Below, one piece after another: positions 17,094 through 26,553 of a stretch of DNA of 64,000 nt. This DNA is from Mucilaginibacter saanensis (GTDB taxonomy: Bacteria; Bacteroidota; Bacteroidia; Sphingobacteriales; Sphingobacteriaceae). Both the position numbers and the translations under genes were made by a program. The DNA is taken from positions 62,001 to 126,000 of the forward strand of contig NZ_JACHBZ010000018.1 of NCBI RefSeq assembly GCF_014200575.1. Direction: 5' to 3'. The notes beneath the pieces were generated by a model that was given only the letters and a program-made list of their open reading frames with translations, was not told the DNA's origin and made no database searches. The stretch's first letter is position 1, and each line of letters begins with the position of its first letter.

Positions 17094-17681
17094 ATGATAA
17101 AAAGAGTAATTAACGGTTTTACTACGGCATGGAAAGGGCTAACCCTTACCATGAAACATCTTTTTGCGTCAAATGCAGACAGGAAGATCATCACCGTAAG
17201 TGACAGTAATTACTTTAAACAACTGGAAGGTACCAATACCATACAGTATCCCAAACAGCAACTGCCCGTGCCTGAAGTGGGCCGCTACCAGCTGGATGTA
17301 GAAATGGACGATTGCATAGTATGCGATCTGTGTGCCAAGGTATGCCCGGTTAACTGTATCGACATTGAGGCGATTAAAGCTACCGAGGCTATTGGACAAA
17401 CATCAGATGGTACCACTAAACGTTTGTATGCCGCTAAATTTGATATTGATATGGCCAAATGTATGTATTGCGGTTTGTGTACCATTGTGTGCCCTACTGA
17501 GTGCATTACCATGACCAATCAGTATGATAAAACGGTGTTTCAGCTAAGTGATCTTACCTACCAGTTTTCGGACATGTCGCCGGAGCTTGCTGCCGAAAAG
17601 CGCGCTTTGTTTGATCAGCAACAGGCCGAAAAGCAGGCGACCAAACTGGCCGCCATGCAAAAAAAGGAGGGTGGGGCATGA
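17094..17681 (+). CDS. nuoI: NADH-quinone oxidoreductase subunit I (2x[4Fe-4S])
   Basis: NuoI carries iron-sulfur clusters N6a and N6b next to the quinone site. The 195-residue protein has two complete CxxCxxCxxxCP motifs: Cys 74, 77, 80, 84 and Cys 123, 126, 129, 133. The N-terminal TTAWKGLTLTMKHLF helix is typical. Its stop overlaps the nuoJ start (ATGA). A GGAGG-like run lies just before the nuoJ ATG, rare in this window. It is followed by nuoJ and nuoK with four-base overlaps, so the three are tightly coupled. Confidence 0.95.
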   Translation: MIKRVINGFTTAWKGLTLTMKHLFASNADRKIITVSDSNYFKQLEGTNTIQYPKQQLPVPEVGRYQLDVEMDDCIVCDLCAKVCPVNCIDIEAIKATEAIGQTSDGTTKRLYAAKFDIDMAKCMYCGLCTIVCPTECITMTNQYDKTVFQLSDLTYQFSDMSPELAAEKRALFDQQQAEKQATKLAAMQKKEGGA

Positions 17682-18226
17682 GTTTAGTCCGCATACTGTT
17701 TTATTTTCTGAGTTTTATTGCCATTGCATCAGCTTTATATGCGGCTGCAAGTAAAAATCTGGTGCGCAGTATTTTTGTGTTTTTTGTAACCCTGTTTGCA
17801 TTGGCGGGTCTGTATGTGTTGGCCCTGGCCGATTTTGTGGCCGTAACGCAGGTGGTGATCTACGTTGGCGGCATACTGGTGCTTATTCTGTTTGCCTTTA
17901 TGCTGTCGGGAAAGGAAACGTTGAACGTAATACAACAGCCAAATAGCAAGCTTTTTAGTGTTAAAAAGCTGCCCGCCATATTACTCGCATCCCTGTTTTT
18001 TATTGTGTTGCTGAATGTAGTGTTAAAGGCAGATGTGGATAACCTTTCGTGGGTAAAGGATTCCGTCAACCTAAAAAATGAAATTACGCCGAATGCCATA
18101 ATGATTGATAACATTGGCGTTAATTTAATGACCCGCTACCTATTGCCTTTTGAGGCCATATCCATTTTGCTGCTCATGGCTTTGGTAGGTGCAGCGCATC
18201 TTTCACGTAAGCAGGTAAAGGCATGA
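17678..18226 (+). CDS. nuoJ: NADH-quinone oxidoreductase subunit J
   Basis: A 182-residue polytopic membrane protein with five predicted helices. The family region FVAVTQVVIYVGGILVLILF (about 49-68) holds the pi-bulge helix of NuoJ. A longer loop (about 105-150) precedes the last helix, where LLPFEAISILLLMALVGA matches the family. Overlaps nuoI and nuoK by four bases each. Confidence 0.95.
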   Translation: MSLVRILFYFLSFIAIASALYAAASKNLVRSIFVFFVTLFALAGLYVLALADFVAVTQVVIYVGGILVLILFAFMLSGKETLNVIQQPNSKLFSVKKLPAILLASLFFIVLLNVVLKADVDNLSWVKDSVNLKNEITPNAIMIDNIGVNLMTRYLLPFEAISILLLMALVGAAHLSRKQVKA

Positions 18227-18528
18227 TCACACTAACTGATTTTATGGTGGTAAGTGCCATGTTGTTTTGTATAGGATTGTACATGATCGTATCCAAACAC
18301 AACGCTATACAAATATTGATAGGTATTGAATTGATATTGAATGCGGCCATTTTAAACCTGGTAGCTTTTGGTAAATATGATAAAGTAAACAACAGCGGAC
18401 AGATCTTCGCCCTGTTTGCTATTGTGCTAGCAGCTGCCACAACAGCGGTAGCATTGGCTATAGTATTAAACGTTTATCGCCGATACAAAACCATTGATCC
18501 GGATAAGCTCACTAATTTGAAGGATTGA
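18223..18528 (+). CDS. nuoK: NADH-quinone oxidoreductase subunit K
   Basis: A 101-residue three-helix membrane protein of the NuoK/MrpC type: GLYMIVSKHNAIQILIGIEL carries the conserved membrane Glu, and GQIFALFAIVLAAATTAVAL the second. Both are part of the proton path. Its stop overlaps by one base the start of an unrelated secreted-protein gene placed before nuoL. Confidence 0.95.
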   Translation: MITLTDFMVVSAMLFCIGLYMIVSKHNAIQILIGIELILNAAILNLVAFGKYDKVNNSGQIFALFAIVLAAATTAVALAIVLNVYRRYKTIDPDKLTNLKD

Positions 18529-19274
18529 TGATGAGAAGTTTGCTGATGATATTTTATTTTTTTTGTGCCGAACCTCCGTTTTTGAATACGGTTTTTGCCC
18601 AGAAGATGGATTCAGTCAAAAACACATCTGTTGGAAAAAATTATTCTTTGATAGGAGCAAAAGGTAGACGTTTGGTCGTAATAGATGGTATAATTTATAA
18701 AAAAGCATATAAGCAGTTTGATATAAATGATATTTTGGATTTTGCACTTATAAACCCTCCTGGCTCGGTAAATATTTATAGGCCGCAGGCTGCGGATGGG
18801 GCGATATTGATAACTTCAAAGGTTAGGAAAGAGCCCGATGCTACATCGATAAAATCCGATAGTGTAATTTATATTCTGAATGGCGATTTGTCAAATAAAA
18901 GGGAAATAAGTGCTTTAGACGTAAATGATGTTTTAAGCATTAACATATTGAAGTACGATGAAAAATCCGTTTCTGAAGAATCAAGGGATAAACATATTTT
19001 AATAGCTACAAGTAAGTCCTTTGCTATTAAAAGTTACCAGAAAAAGATAAGTTCATTTTTAAAAGAATACAAAGCCTATCTGAAGGTTCATGACGATAAT
19101 GACAATAAATTGCTTTTTGTGATAAATGGTAATAAATATCCAACGTCGACAGACGACAGGATCAAAAAGTTATATGAAATATTTGCCGATGATATCGCAT
19201 TTTCGAGCTTTTACTTATACTATGTCACTGGATCTGGTCCCATACCTTCATCGGTAGAAATAAAAACTAAATAA
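18528..19274 (+). CDS. Secreted protein with three TonB-plug-like modules, inserted in the nuo operon
   Basis: I do not recognise a named family. The product (about 248 residues from ATG 18528; TTG 18525 is less likely) has a signal peptide ending TVFAQ. The rest reads as three successive modules, each opening with a V-x-x-I-[DN]-G or similar strand and closing with a strand of the type AILITSK: first VVIDGIIYKK to GAILITSK, then VIYILNGDLSNKRE to HILIATSK, then LLFVINGNKYPT to SVEIKTK. This is the pattern of the SusC/TonB receptor plug (VIDG ... GVILITTK) without the barrel. It overlaps nuoK by one base and ends one base before nuoL, so it is co-transcribed with complex I, but a respiratory role is not expected from its sequence. 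Confidence 0.7.
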   Translation: MMRSLLMIFYFFCAEPPFLNTVFAQKMDSVKNTSVGKNYSLIGAKGRRLVVIDGIIYKKAYKQFDINDILDFALINPPGSVNIYRPQAADGAILITSKVRKEPDATSIKSDSVIYILNGDLSNKREISALDVNDVLSINILKYDEKSVSEESRDKHILIATSKSFAIKSYQKKISSFLKEYKAYLKVHDDNDNKLLFVINGNKYPTSTDDRIKKLYEIFADDIAFSSFYLYYVTGSGPIPSSVEIKTK

Positions 19275-19275
19275 A

Positions 19276-21330
19276 TTGGACAACTTTTTACAATCCATAC
19301 AAAGTTTAAATTATACGGTTGCAGCTGTAGCATTACCGCTGCTTGCCGCATTGATAAACTTTTTCCTGCCAGTAAAAAGCAAGGTTGCAGGTTGGGTATC
19401 TACCGTTGCCATTTTGTTAAGCTGTGTTTTATCGGCCAGGGTGTTTACTATTATATGGAATAATCCGCAGGTGCATGCACAGCAGGTGTGGTTCACTATT
19501 GGCAGTACCAAGGTTTACGCGGGCCTGTTATTAAATAACCTTTCGGTGTTAATGCTGTTATTGGTATCGCTGATAGCCTTGCCGGTGCATATATATTCCA
19601 CTGCTTATATGAAGCACGATGGCAGGTACAGCCGTTATTTTACTTACCTCAGCTTTTTCTGTTTCAGTATGCTGGCGTTGGTGGTTGTGGATAGTCTGGT
19701 GTTGTTTTATGCCTTTTGGGAGCTGGTAGGTTTTTCATCGTATTTACTGATAGGCTTTTGGTTTACGAAGGAAAAGGCAGTGCAAGCCAACAAAAAAGCC
19801 TTTATCATGAACCGCATTGGTGATATTGGTCTGCTATCTGCAATAATTATTCTTTTTGCACAATACCATACTTTTGATATTGCCCAAATCTTCACGGGCA
19901 ACGGACTCATAGCACAATCAGTTATAAAAAATGGACTATGGATTGCTCCAACCGGGCAAATACCTGCTTTATGGCAATATGTTGCCTGCGGCGGCATCTT
20001 TTTAGCAGTAGCAGCCAAATCGGCCCAGTTTCCATTGCATACCTGGTTACCTGATGCCATGGAGGGGCCAACCTCGGTTTCGGCGCTCATTCATGCGGCA
20101 ACGATGGTGGCCGCGGGGGTATTTTTGCTGGGCAGGGTTTATCCTATGTTTACCCAAACAGAGTTAACTATCCTGGCTTGTATCGGTTGTTTTACGGCGT
20201 TTATGGCCGCAACTATAGCACTTACACAAAACGATCTGAAACGGATACTGGCCTATTCTACCATATCGCAATTAGGGTTTATGATACTGGCTATGGGAGT
20301 AGGGGCTTATGATTCATCATTGTTCCATCTGGCTACACATGCATTTTTTAAATGTTTGCTGTTTTTAGTGGCCGGAATTGTAATACACCAGATGCAGCAC
20401 GTTAAAAAAGATAACAAGCTGAACATTGACCCGCAAGATATATCACTAATGGGGGGCTTGCGTAAAAAATTGCCGCTTACCTTTATAGCCGCGGTAATTG
20501 CCGGTTTAGCGCTGGTTGGTTTGCCGTTCACGTCGGGTTATTTATCAAAAGATGGCATATTAATACAGGCCTTTGAATGGAGTGAGGGCAAAAGCGATTG
20601 GTTCAAAATTATTCCGGTTTTGGCCCTGCTTACCAGCTGGCTCACTGCTTTTTATGTAGCAAGACTCATCGTAAAAGTGTTTTTTGGCGAGTTCAGGTTG
20701 TTAAAAAGTAAACCCGATATTAAACTTCACCTTACTGACGGCGGTTGGCTTTACAAGTTACCTTTAATACTATTGGCGGCTTGTTGTTTGTTCCCTTTAT
20801 TTTCGTTCAACCCATTCTCGTATAATCATGCCTGGTTATTTAGTGGGTTAAAACCGGCTAATTTCCTGATGCATGAAAGCAGCTATCATACCATTATTCC
20901 GGTATTGGTTAATGTTTTAAGTGTAGTGGTATTATATGCAGCTTATGTTATTTATGGTAAACCTGATGGCTTTTCGTTTTCACAAACCGGATTTTTTTAT
21001 CGCCTGTCATATAACCAATGGTATTTTGATGCCCTATACAAACGTTTTATTGTAAAACCGTTGGTTCGGTTCGGAAGCACTTGTTTTTGGATTGATCGGA
21101 GGATTATTGATGGGCTGCTGCACCTGGTAGCACACATCAGCGGTTACATTGCCAGGGCATCGGCCTTAACAGACCGTTACGTGGTGGATGGCTTTTTGCA
21201 TTTAATGGCCGCAATTGTGCAAAGTATTGGCAATTTTGTACGCAGGTTTCAAAGCGGCAAAGTGCAATATTATTTATTTAGTATGCTGGTAATTGTGCTG
21301 GTGCTGTTTATTTTAAAAATACTGATCTGA
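19276..21330 (+). CDS. nuoL: NADH-quinone oxidoreductase subunit L
   Basis: NuoL is the distal antiporter-like proton pump with the lateral helix. The 684-residue protein has the Proton_antipo regions: FYAFWELVGFSSYLLIGFWF, AKSAQFPLHTWLPDAMEGPT and LKRILAYSTISQLGFMILAM, and a hydrophobic C-terminal tail. The start is a TTG one base after the preceding stop; no better ATG exists near the usual N-terminus. nuoM follows after 5 bases. Confidence 0.95.
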   Translation: MDNFLQSIQSLNYTVAAVALPLLAALINFFLPVKSKVAGWVSTVAILLSCVLSARVFTIIWNNPQVHAQQVWFTIGSTKVYAGLLLNNLSVLMLLLVSLIALPVHIYSTAYMKHDGRYSRYFTYLSFFCFSMLALVVVDSLVLFYAFWELVGFSSYLLIGFWFTKEKAVQANKKAFIMNRIGDIGLLSAIIILFAQYHTFDIAQIFTGNGLIAQSVIKNGLWIAPTGQIPALWQYVACGGIFLAVAAKSAQFPLHTWLPDAMEGPTSVSALIHAATMVAAGVFLLGRVYPMFTQTELTILACIGCFTAFMAATIALTQNDLKRILAYSTISQLGFMILAMGVGAYDSSLFHLATHAFFKCLLFLVAGIVIHQMQHVKKDNKLNIDPQDISLMGGLRKKLPLTFIAAVIAGLALVGLPFTSGYLSKDGILIQAFEWSEGKSDWFKIIPVLALLTSWLTAFYVARLIVKVFFGEFRLLKSKPDIKLHLTDGGWLYKLPLILLAACCLFPLFSFNPFSYNHAWLFSGLKPANFLMHESSYHTIIPVLVNVLSVVVLYAAYVIYGKPDGFSFSQTGFFYRLSYNQWYFDALYKRFIVKPLVRFGSTCFWIDRRIIDGLLHLVAHISGYIARASALTDRYVVDGFLHLMAAIVQSIGNFVRRFQSGKVQYYLFSMLVIVLVLFILKILI

Positions 21331-21335
21331 ACCTG

Positions 21336-22940
21336 ATGAATATAATAACCTTACTCTTACTTACACCTGTACTGTTCGGCTTCATCATTATGCTGCTGCC
21401 CTCATCGTTACGGAGCAGTTTTAAATATATTACCCTGCTGGCTACCCTTTTGCAGTTGGGCATGAGTATATGGATGTATCTTCATTTTAAAATCGGTGCT
21501 GCTTATGGCGGTATCAACCACGAAGATCAGTTTCAGTTTGTGCAAAAGCTTCCCTGGATTGCCCTTAACCTGGGCAGCATGGGGAAAATGCAGATTGATT
21601 ATTTCGTGGGGATTGATGGGATGTCAATAACCTTGTTGGTGATGTCATCGTTGGTGTTGGTTATTGCTGTATTATCATCATGGGAAATTAAAAGTAACCT
21701 AAAGGGCTTTTTCCTTTTGTTTTTATTGCTGGATATGGCTGTTATAGGCGTTTTTTGTGCGCTTGATTTCTTCCTGTTCTACCTGTTCTATGAGCTTATG
21801 CTGCTGCCATTATATTTCCTGATAGGAATGTGGGGCGGAGCACGGCGCGAATATGCGGCCATCAAGTTTTTCCTGTATACGCTGTTTGGTTCGGTGTTTA
21901 TGCTGCTGGTGATGGTAGGGCTATACCTTTCAGTTACCGATCCGGCAACGGGAAACCATACATTCAACATCATACAAATGATGAATCCGGCTAACTACAG
22001 CGCACAATCCGTGTTCTCAATAGCCGGGCATCAGACCATATTGGGCATGCCGGCGCGTACAGTTGGCTTTGTAGTATTGTTTATTGCTTTTGCCATTAAA
22101 GTACCAGTAGTACCGTTGCATACCTGGCTGCCCGATGCCCACGTAGAGGCGCCTACGCCGGTATCTATTATTTTGGCAGGTATCCTGTTAAAAATAGGCG
22201 GTTATGGAATTATCCGTATCTGTTTGGGGATTTTTCCAGAAATTGCAACTTCGGATGCATTCTGGATTGGATTGCTCGGGGTTATATCAATTTTATATGG
22301 TGCATTTAATGCCTTGGCGCAACGTGATCTGAAACGGATGATCGCTTACTCGTCGGTATCACACATGGGCTTTGTATTGCTGGGCATTGCATCGCAAACT
22401 GCCGAAGGAATAAGCGGAGCTATGATGCAAATGGTAAGCCACGGATTTTTGTCGACCATGCTGTTCTTTTTGGTGGGCGTGCTTTACAACCGCGTGCATG
22501 ACAGGGGTATTTACCATTTCAGGGGTTTGGGTAACCTGATGCCTAAATATACGGCCTTTGTTATGATCGCATTTTTTGCATCATTGGGCTTACCGGGTTT
22601 TTCGGCGTTTGTGGCCGAAGCATTTACATTGGCTGGTGCTTTTAAATCGCCAACGGTAAACGGTTTATTACCCTATTGGATGGCTATTTGTGGTACCTTA
22701 GGTATCCTGTTGGGGGCTGCTTATCTTTTATGGACATTGCAACGCATGTTTTTTGGCCCCGAATCATTAAAAGGCGGTGCAGTTTGGAAAACAGCCCTGA
22801 CCGATTTAAATGTGCGCGAAAAAATTACCCTGGCTACGCTGTCTATCATAGCATTAGCTCTGGGTATTATGCCATCACTTGTTTTTGATAAGATCAATGA
22901 TTCGGTACTTACCCTGATCCAGTTTTTACAGCTTAAATAA
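21336..22940 (+). CDS. nuoM: NADH-quinone oxidoreductase subunit M
   Basis: NuoM is the second antiporter-like pump of complex I. The 534-residue protein has FYELMLLPLYFLIGMWGG with the conserved membrane Glu, VPVVPLHTWLPDAHVEAPTP and LKRMIAYSSVSHMGFVLLGI. About 14 membrane segments. It starts 5 bases after nuoL. Instead of nuoN, a DUF4139 secreted protein gene follows, and nuoN comes next. Confidence 0.96.
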   Translation: MNIITLLLLTPVLFGFIIMLLPSSLRSSFKYITLLATLLQLGMSIWMYLHFKIGAAYGGINHEDQFQFVQKLPWIALNLGSMGKMQIDYFVGIDGMSITLLVMSSLVLVIAVLSSWEIKSNLKGFFLLFLLLDMAVIGVFCALDFFLFYLFYELMLLPLYFLIGMWGGARREYAAIKFFLYTLFGSVFMLLVMVGLYLSVTDPATGNHTFNIIQMMNPANYSAQSVFSIAGHQTILGMPARTVGFVVLFIAFAIKVPVVPLHTWLPDAHVEAPTPVSIILAGILLKIGGYGIIRICLGIFPEIATSDAFWIGLLGVISILYGAFNALAQRDLKRMIAYSSVSHMGFVLLGIASQTAEGISGAMMQMVSHGFLSTMLFFLVGVLYNRVHDRGIYHFRGLGNLMPKYTAFVMIAFFASLGLPGFSAFVAEAFTLAGAFKSPTVNGLLPYWMAICGTLGILLGAAYLLWTLQRMFFGPESLKGGAVWKTALTDLNVREKITLATLSIIALALGIMPSLVFDKINDSVLTLIQFLQLK

Positions 22941-23069
22941 ATAAAATTGTTGCGGCATAAATTCTTTTATGGAAAAATGCATACCACTGCATCTTTAATT
23001 TACCCGGCCCCCCGTTATGGGCAGGCCCCGGGCGAATTAACAGAAGGTATGTATTTAACAGAAAGTATT

Positions 23070-24944
23070 ATGTTCAAAAAATTATCAGTGGCCGCGGTGT
23101 TTCTTTTTATAGCGGTTGCAGCAAAAGCCGATGAAGTGCAAAAGATTGCCTCAAAAGTTCAAAAAGTTACAGTGTTTTTAAATGGTGCCCAAGTAACCCG
23201 CACCGCGATGGTTAATATTAGCGCAGGCACTTCAACATTGGTTTTCAGCAACCTGTCGCCGGGTATGGATGTGCAGAGTTTGCAGGTAAATGCGGGTGGC
23301 GAGTTTACCATTCTTTCTGTTAAACAGGAGCTTGATTTTGCAAACGATGAACTGAAACAAAAGCAGATACTTGACTTACAGGCACAGCAAAAAACTATAA
23401 ATGATAAAATTTCGATGCAAAACAGCCTGCTTCCTATTTATCAGGAAGAGGCTAATATGCTGGCCAAAAACCAGGTTGGCAGCGGCGAAAAAAACGGGCT
23501 TGATGTTGTAAAGCTTAAACAGGCGCTTGATTTTCAAACCCTGCGTTTAACCGAGATCAAGAAAAAACAGCAAACTGTTAGCGACCAGGTAGATGCCTTG
23601 AACATTGAACTACAGAAATGTAACCAGCAAATAGCCGATATTGTTAAAGGCCGCAGCAAAACTACCAGCAATGTTTTGGTAACGGTTTCATCAAAAAGTG
23701 AGCTGCAATCGCAGTTTACGTTAAACTATGTGGTGCGTAATGCCAGCTGGTATCCAACTTATGATATCAGGGCCAAAAATGTGAATAGCCCGGTAAGTAT
23801 AACTTACAAGGCCAATGTATCGCAACAAAGCGGCGAGGACTGGAAAAATATCAAAGTAACCTTGTCAACCGGCAATCCTACGGTAAGCGGGAGCAAGCCC
23901 GATCTTAATCCTAATTATCTTAACCTGGGAATGTACTATTCCGGTACCAATAGTTCTATTACCAAAGTTGGCGGTAAAGTATTTGACAGGAGCGATGGCA
24001 AAGGTTTGCCGGGCGTAAATATCCGTGTAAAAGGATCATCAATAGGCACCACCAGCGATGCCGAAGGTAATTACAATCTGCAGGTTCCTGCCGGTAATCC
24101 CGACCTTGCCTTTAGCTATATTGGGTACGAAACGGTAGAAAGGCCTGCAAGTATGGCTGTAATCAATGTGAGCCTTAACCCATCAGCAAGTCAGCTAAGT
24201 GAAGTGGTTGCTGTTGGTTATTATGGTACAGAACAAAGGAAAGACCTAACAGGCGCTGTTTCGGGTGTACGTGTAAACATCAGAGGCATGGCCAGTGTGC
24301 AATCTATCCCGATAGAGGTTAAGCCGATAGAGAATCAAACCAATGTGGAGTTCAACATCAGCAATCCTTACTCGGTGCCGAGTGATGGCAAGCAATATGC
24401 AATGGAAATTGGTCAGTTTAACCTGGATGCCAGTTATCAATATTATGTGGCGCCTAAGGTAAGTACCGATGTGTTTTTAACTGCACAGTTAACCAACTGG
24501 AATAAATATAATTTTCTTTCGGGAGAAGCCAACCTGTTTTTTGAAGGGACGTTTATCGGCAAGTCGTTGATCAATACGCAGGCTACAGCCGATACGCTGA
24601 ACCTATCCTTAGGAGCCGATAAAAATATTGTGGTTACCCGCACCCTGCAAAAGGACCTCACCGAGCGCCAAATATTTGGCTCTAATAAAAAAGAAACCCG
24701 CAACTGGCTTATTGATGTAAAGAACCGCAAAAACCAACCGGTTAATTTACTGATAGAAGATCAGGTGCCGGTTTCACAAAATTCGGCCATTGAGGTAGAT
24801 ACCCAGGAAATATCGGGTGCAAAATTGGATGCCCTTACAGGCAAACTTTCATGGAATTTCCTGCTAAATTCGCAGGATGATAAAAAAGTACGTTTAAAGT
24901 ACCAGGTTAAGTATCCTAAAAATCAATCAGTAATAGTTCAATAA
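23070..24944 (+). CDS. DUF4139/MuiA-like protein with an inserted carboxypeptidase-regulatory and plug-like module
   Basis: The start is set at ATG 23070 (MFKKLSVAAVFLFIAVAAKA, a good signal peptide); earlier in-frame codons back to 22947 give no sensible leader. The 624-residue protein has an N-terminal DUF4140-like part (KVQKVTVFLNGAQVTRTA), a coiled coil (about 90-190), and the DUF4139 domain (NYVVRNASWYPTYDIRA ... VRLKYQVKYPK). Between these halves, about residues 298-407, lies a carboxypeptidase-regulatory-like beta-sandwich (GKVFDRSDGKGLPGVNIRVK ... GNYNLQVPAG) then LSEVVAVGYYGTEQRKDLTG and IRGMAS, the sequence seen at the N-terminus of SusC-type receptors. It sits between nuoM and nuoN, 9 bases or fewer from nuoN. 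Function unknown; MuiA-type names are historical. Confidence 0.75.
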   Translation: MFKKLSVAAVFLFIAVAAKADEVQKIASKVQKVTVFLNGAQVTRTAMVNISAGTSTLVFSNLSPGMDVQSLQVNAGGEFTILSVKQELDFANDELKQKQILDLQAQQKTINDKISMQNSLLPIYQEEANMLAKNQVGSGEKNGLDVVKLKQALDFQTLRLTEIKKKQQTVSDQVDALNIELQKCNQQIADIVKGRSKTTSNVLVTVSSKSELQSQFTLNYVVRNASWYPTYDIRAKNVNSPVSITYKANVSQQSGEDWKNIKVTLSTGNPTVSGSKPDLNPNYLNLGMYYSGTNSSITKVGGKVFDRSDGKGLPGVNIRVKGSSIGTTSDAEGNYNLQVPAGNPDLAFSYIGYETVERPASMAVINVSLNPSASQLSEVVAVGYYGTEQRKDLTGAVSGVRVNIRGMASVQSIPIEVKPIENQTNVEFNISNPYSVPSDGKQYAMEIGQFNLDASYQYYVAPKVSTDVFLTAQLTNWNKYNFLSGEANLFFEGTFIGKSLINTQATADTLNLSLGADKNIVVTRTLQKDLTERQIFGSNKKETRNWLIDVKNRKNQPVNLLIEDQVPVSQNSAIEVDTQEISGAKLDALTGKLSWNFLLNSQDDKKVRLKYQVKYPKNQSVIVQ

Positions 24945-24949
24945 AATAA

Positions 24950-26449
24950 ATGCACGATCTGCTTCCCCATATATCCGGTCAGTTATCCAATGTTTTTGAC
25001 AGCATAACTTATTTTATGCCCGAGGTTTACCTGGCGCTGCTGTTTATTATAGTGATGATAACTGACCTGATATTTGGAAAGCGTTCCACCGGGCTTTGCC
25101 GCACGGTAGCCTGTGCCGGTTTGGTATTGGTAATGTACCGGGACCTTACTCAGTTTACCCTGGTGGTTGATGGGCAGCACTTTATATTCAGTAATATGCT
25201 GCTGTTGAGTCGCAGCGGCATATTTTTTAAACTCATTATTGATCTGCTTTCATCTATTCTGTTGCTATATTTTACATGGGACAATAAACTGAAAGCACAT
25301 TCCAAGGGATTGTCTGATCTTTATTCCATTGCCGTAGCATCTATATTTGGTATGCACCTGATGGTAATGGCTGTAAACCTGCTTTCTATTTACCTGGCTA
25401 TTGAAATGGTGTCGCTGGCATCGTATCTGATGGTAGCCTACCGTACAGAAAACTCATTTAGTACCGAAGCCGGGTTAAAATATGTATTGTTCGGAGCGGC
25501 ATCGTCGGCTATTATGTTATATGGGATCTCGTTATTGTATGGTTTTAGCGGTTCGTTAGATGTGGTTTTCCAGAGCAGCATTGTTCAGCTGTCAAAAGTT
25601 AATCCAGTTAGCTCGTCATTTGCAGTAATATTAGTATTGATAGGCATTGGTTTTAAGTTGTCATTTGTGCCCGCGCATTTTTGGGTACCCGATGTGTACC
25701 AGGGCGCGCCTACGCCAATAACGGCATACCTGTCAACGGTTCCTAAAATAGCCGCCTTTGCCTTACTGATCAATTTTTTACCGCCATTTATACTCACCAG
25801 CCACTGGACGGGCTTTGATATGGGCATTGCCTTATCCATAGCAGGTATTATTACCATGATAGTGGGGAATTTTGCTGCGGTGATGCAAAACAATGTTAAG
25901 CGTATGCTGGCTTACTCCAGTATCGGGCATACCGGTTTTGCATTAATGGCTGTAGTAGTTTTATCGTTGCAGGGCGTATCGGCCTTAACATATTACCTGT
26001 TGGTATACGCCATAGCGAATATTGGTGCGTTGGCTCTTGCCAATTATTTTGCCAACGAGGCTCATGCCGAAGAAATGGAAGACTATCGCGGCCTTGGCTT
26101 AAAATATCCTGCAGCTTCGGTTTGTTTTGTGATCATCTTAATATCCCTTACGGGTTTGCCGGTAACAGCGGGCTTTACCGGTAAGCTGTTTGTTTTTTCG
26201 GCGGTGTACAGCGTTTATCAGCAAACACACAACATCTGGCTCATGTTATTAATGGTTACGGGGGCCCTAACTACCGTTGTTTCTTTGTTTTATTATATCA
26301 GGATACCTTTGTATTTATTTCTGAAAAGAAAAGAAATGGGAGAAATAGCAGATAAAAAATCTTATAATTTGTTGATTTTATCAGGCATCATAAGTTTTCT
26401 GTTGATTTTGCTTGGTATTTTCCCTGATTTTGTACTTCGGTATCTCTAA
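24950..26449 (+). CDS. nuoN: NADH-quinone oxidoreductase subunit N
   Basis: NuoN is the third antiporter-like pump of complex I. The 499-residue polytopic protein has YLAIEMVSLASYLMVAYR, FVPAHFWVPDVYQGAPTPIT and VKRMLAYSSIGHTGFALMAV. It starts 5 bases after the DUF4139 gene and closes the nuo run. Subunits A-G are not in this window. Confidence 0.95.
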   Translation: MHDLLPHISGQLSNVFDSITYFMPEVYLALLFIIVMITDLIFGKRSTGLCRTVACAGLVLVMYRDLTQFTLVVDGQHFIFSNMLLLSRSGIFFKLIIDLLSSILLLYFTWDNKLKAHSKGLSDLYSIAVASIFGMHLMVMAVNLLSIYLAIEMVSLASYLMVAYRTENSFSTEAGLKYVLFGAASSAIMLYGISLLYGFSGSLDVVFQSSIVQLSKVNPVSSSFAVILVLIGIGFKLSFVPAHFWVPDVYQGAPTPITAYLSTVPKIAAFALLINFLPPFILTSHWTGFDMGIALSIAGIITMIVGNFAAVMQNNVKRMLAYSSIGHTGFALMAVVVLSLQGVSALTYYLLVYAIANIGALALANYFANEAHAEEMEDYRGLGLKYPAASVCFVIILISLTGLPVTAGFTGKLFVFSAVYSVYQQTHNIWLMLLMVTGALTTVVSLFYYIRIPLYLFLKRKEMGEIADKKSYNLLILSGIISFLLILLGIFPDFVLRYL

Positions 26450-26553
26450 TTATCTATTTTTTGTATTTTTTTAACAAAAATTTAATATTCTTCGTTTTTT
26501 TATAATAAAAATCATACTTTCAGGCCGTTTTTAAAGCTATTCTAATATATTCC

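Noticed and set aside
22947..23069. 41-residue N-terminal extension of the DUF4139 protein
   Set aside because: It begins with TTG and gives no signal peptide; MFKKLSVAAVFLF at 23070 is an ideal one.
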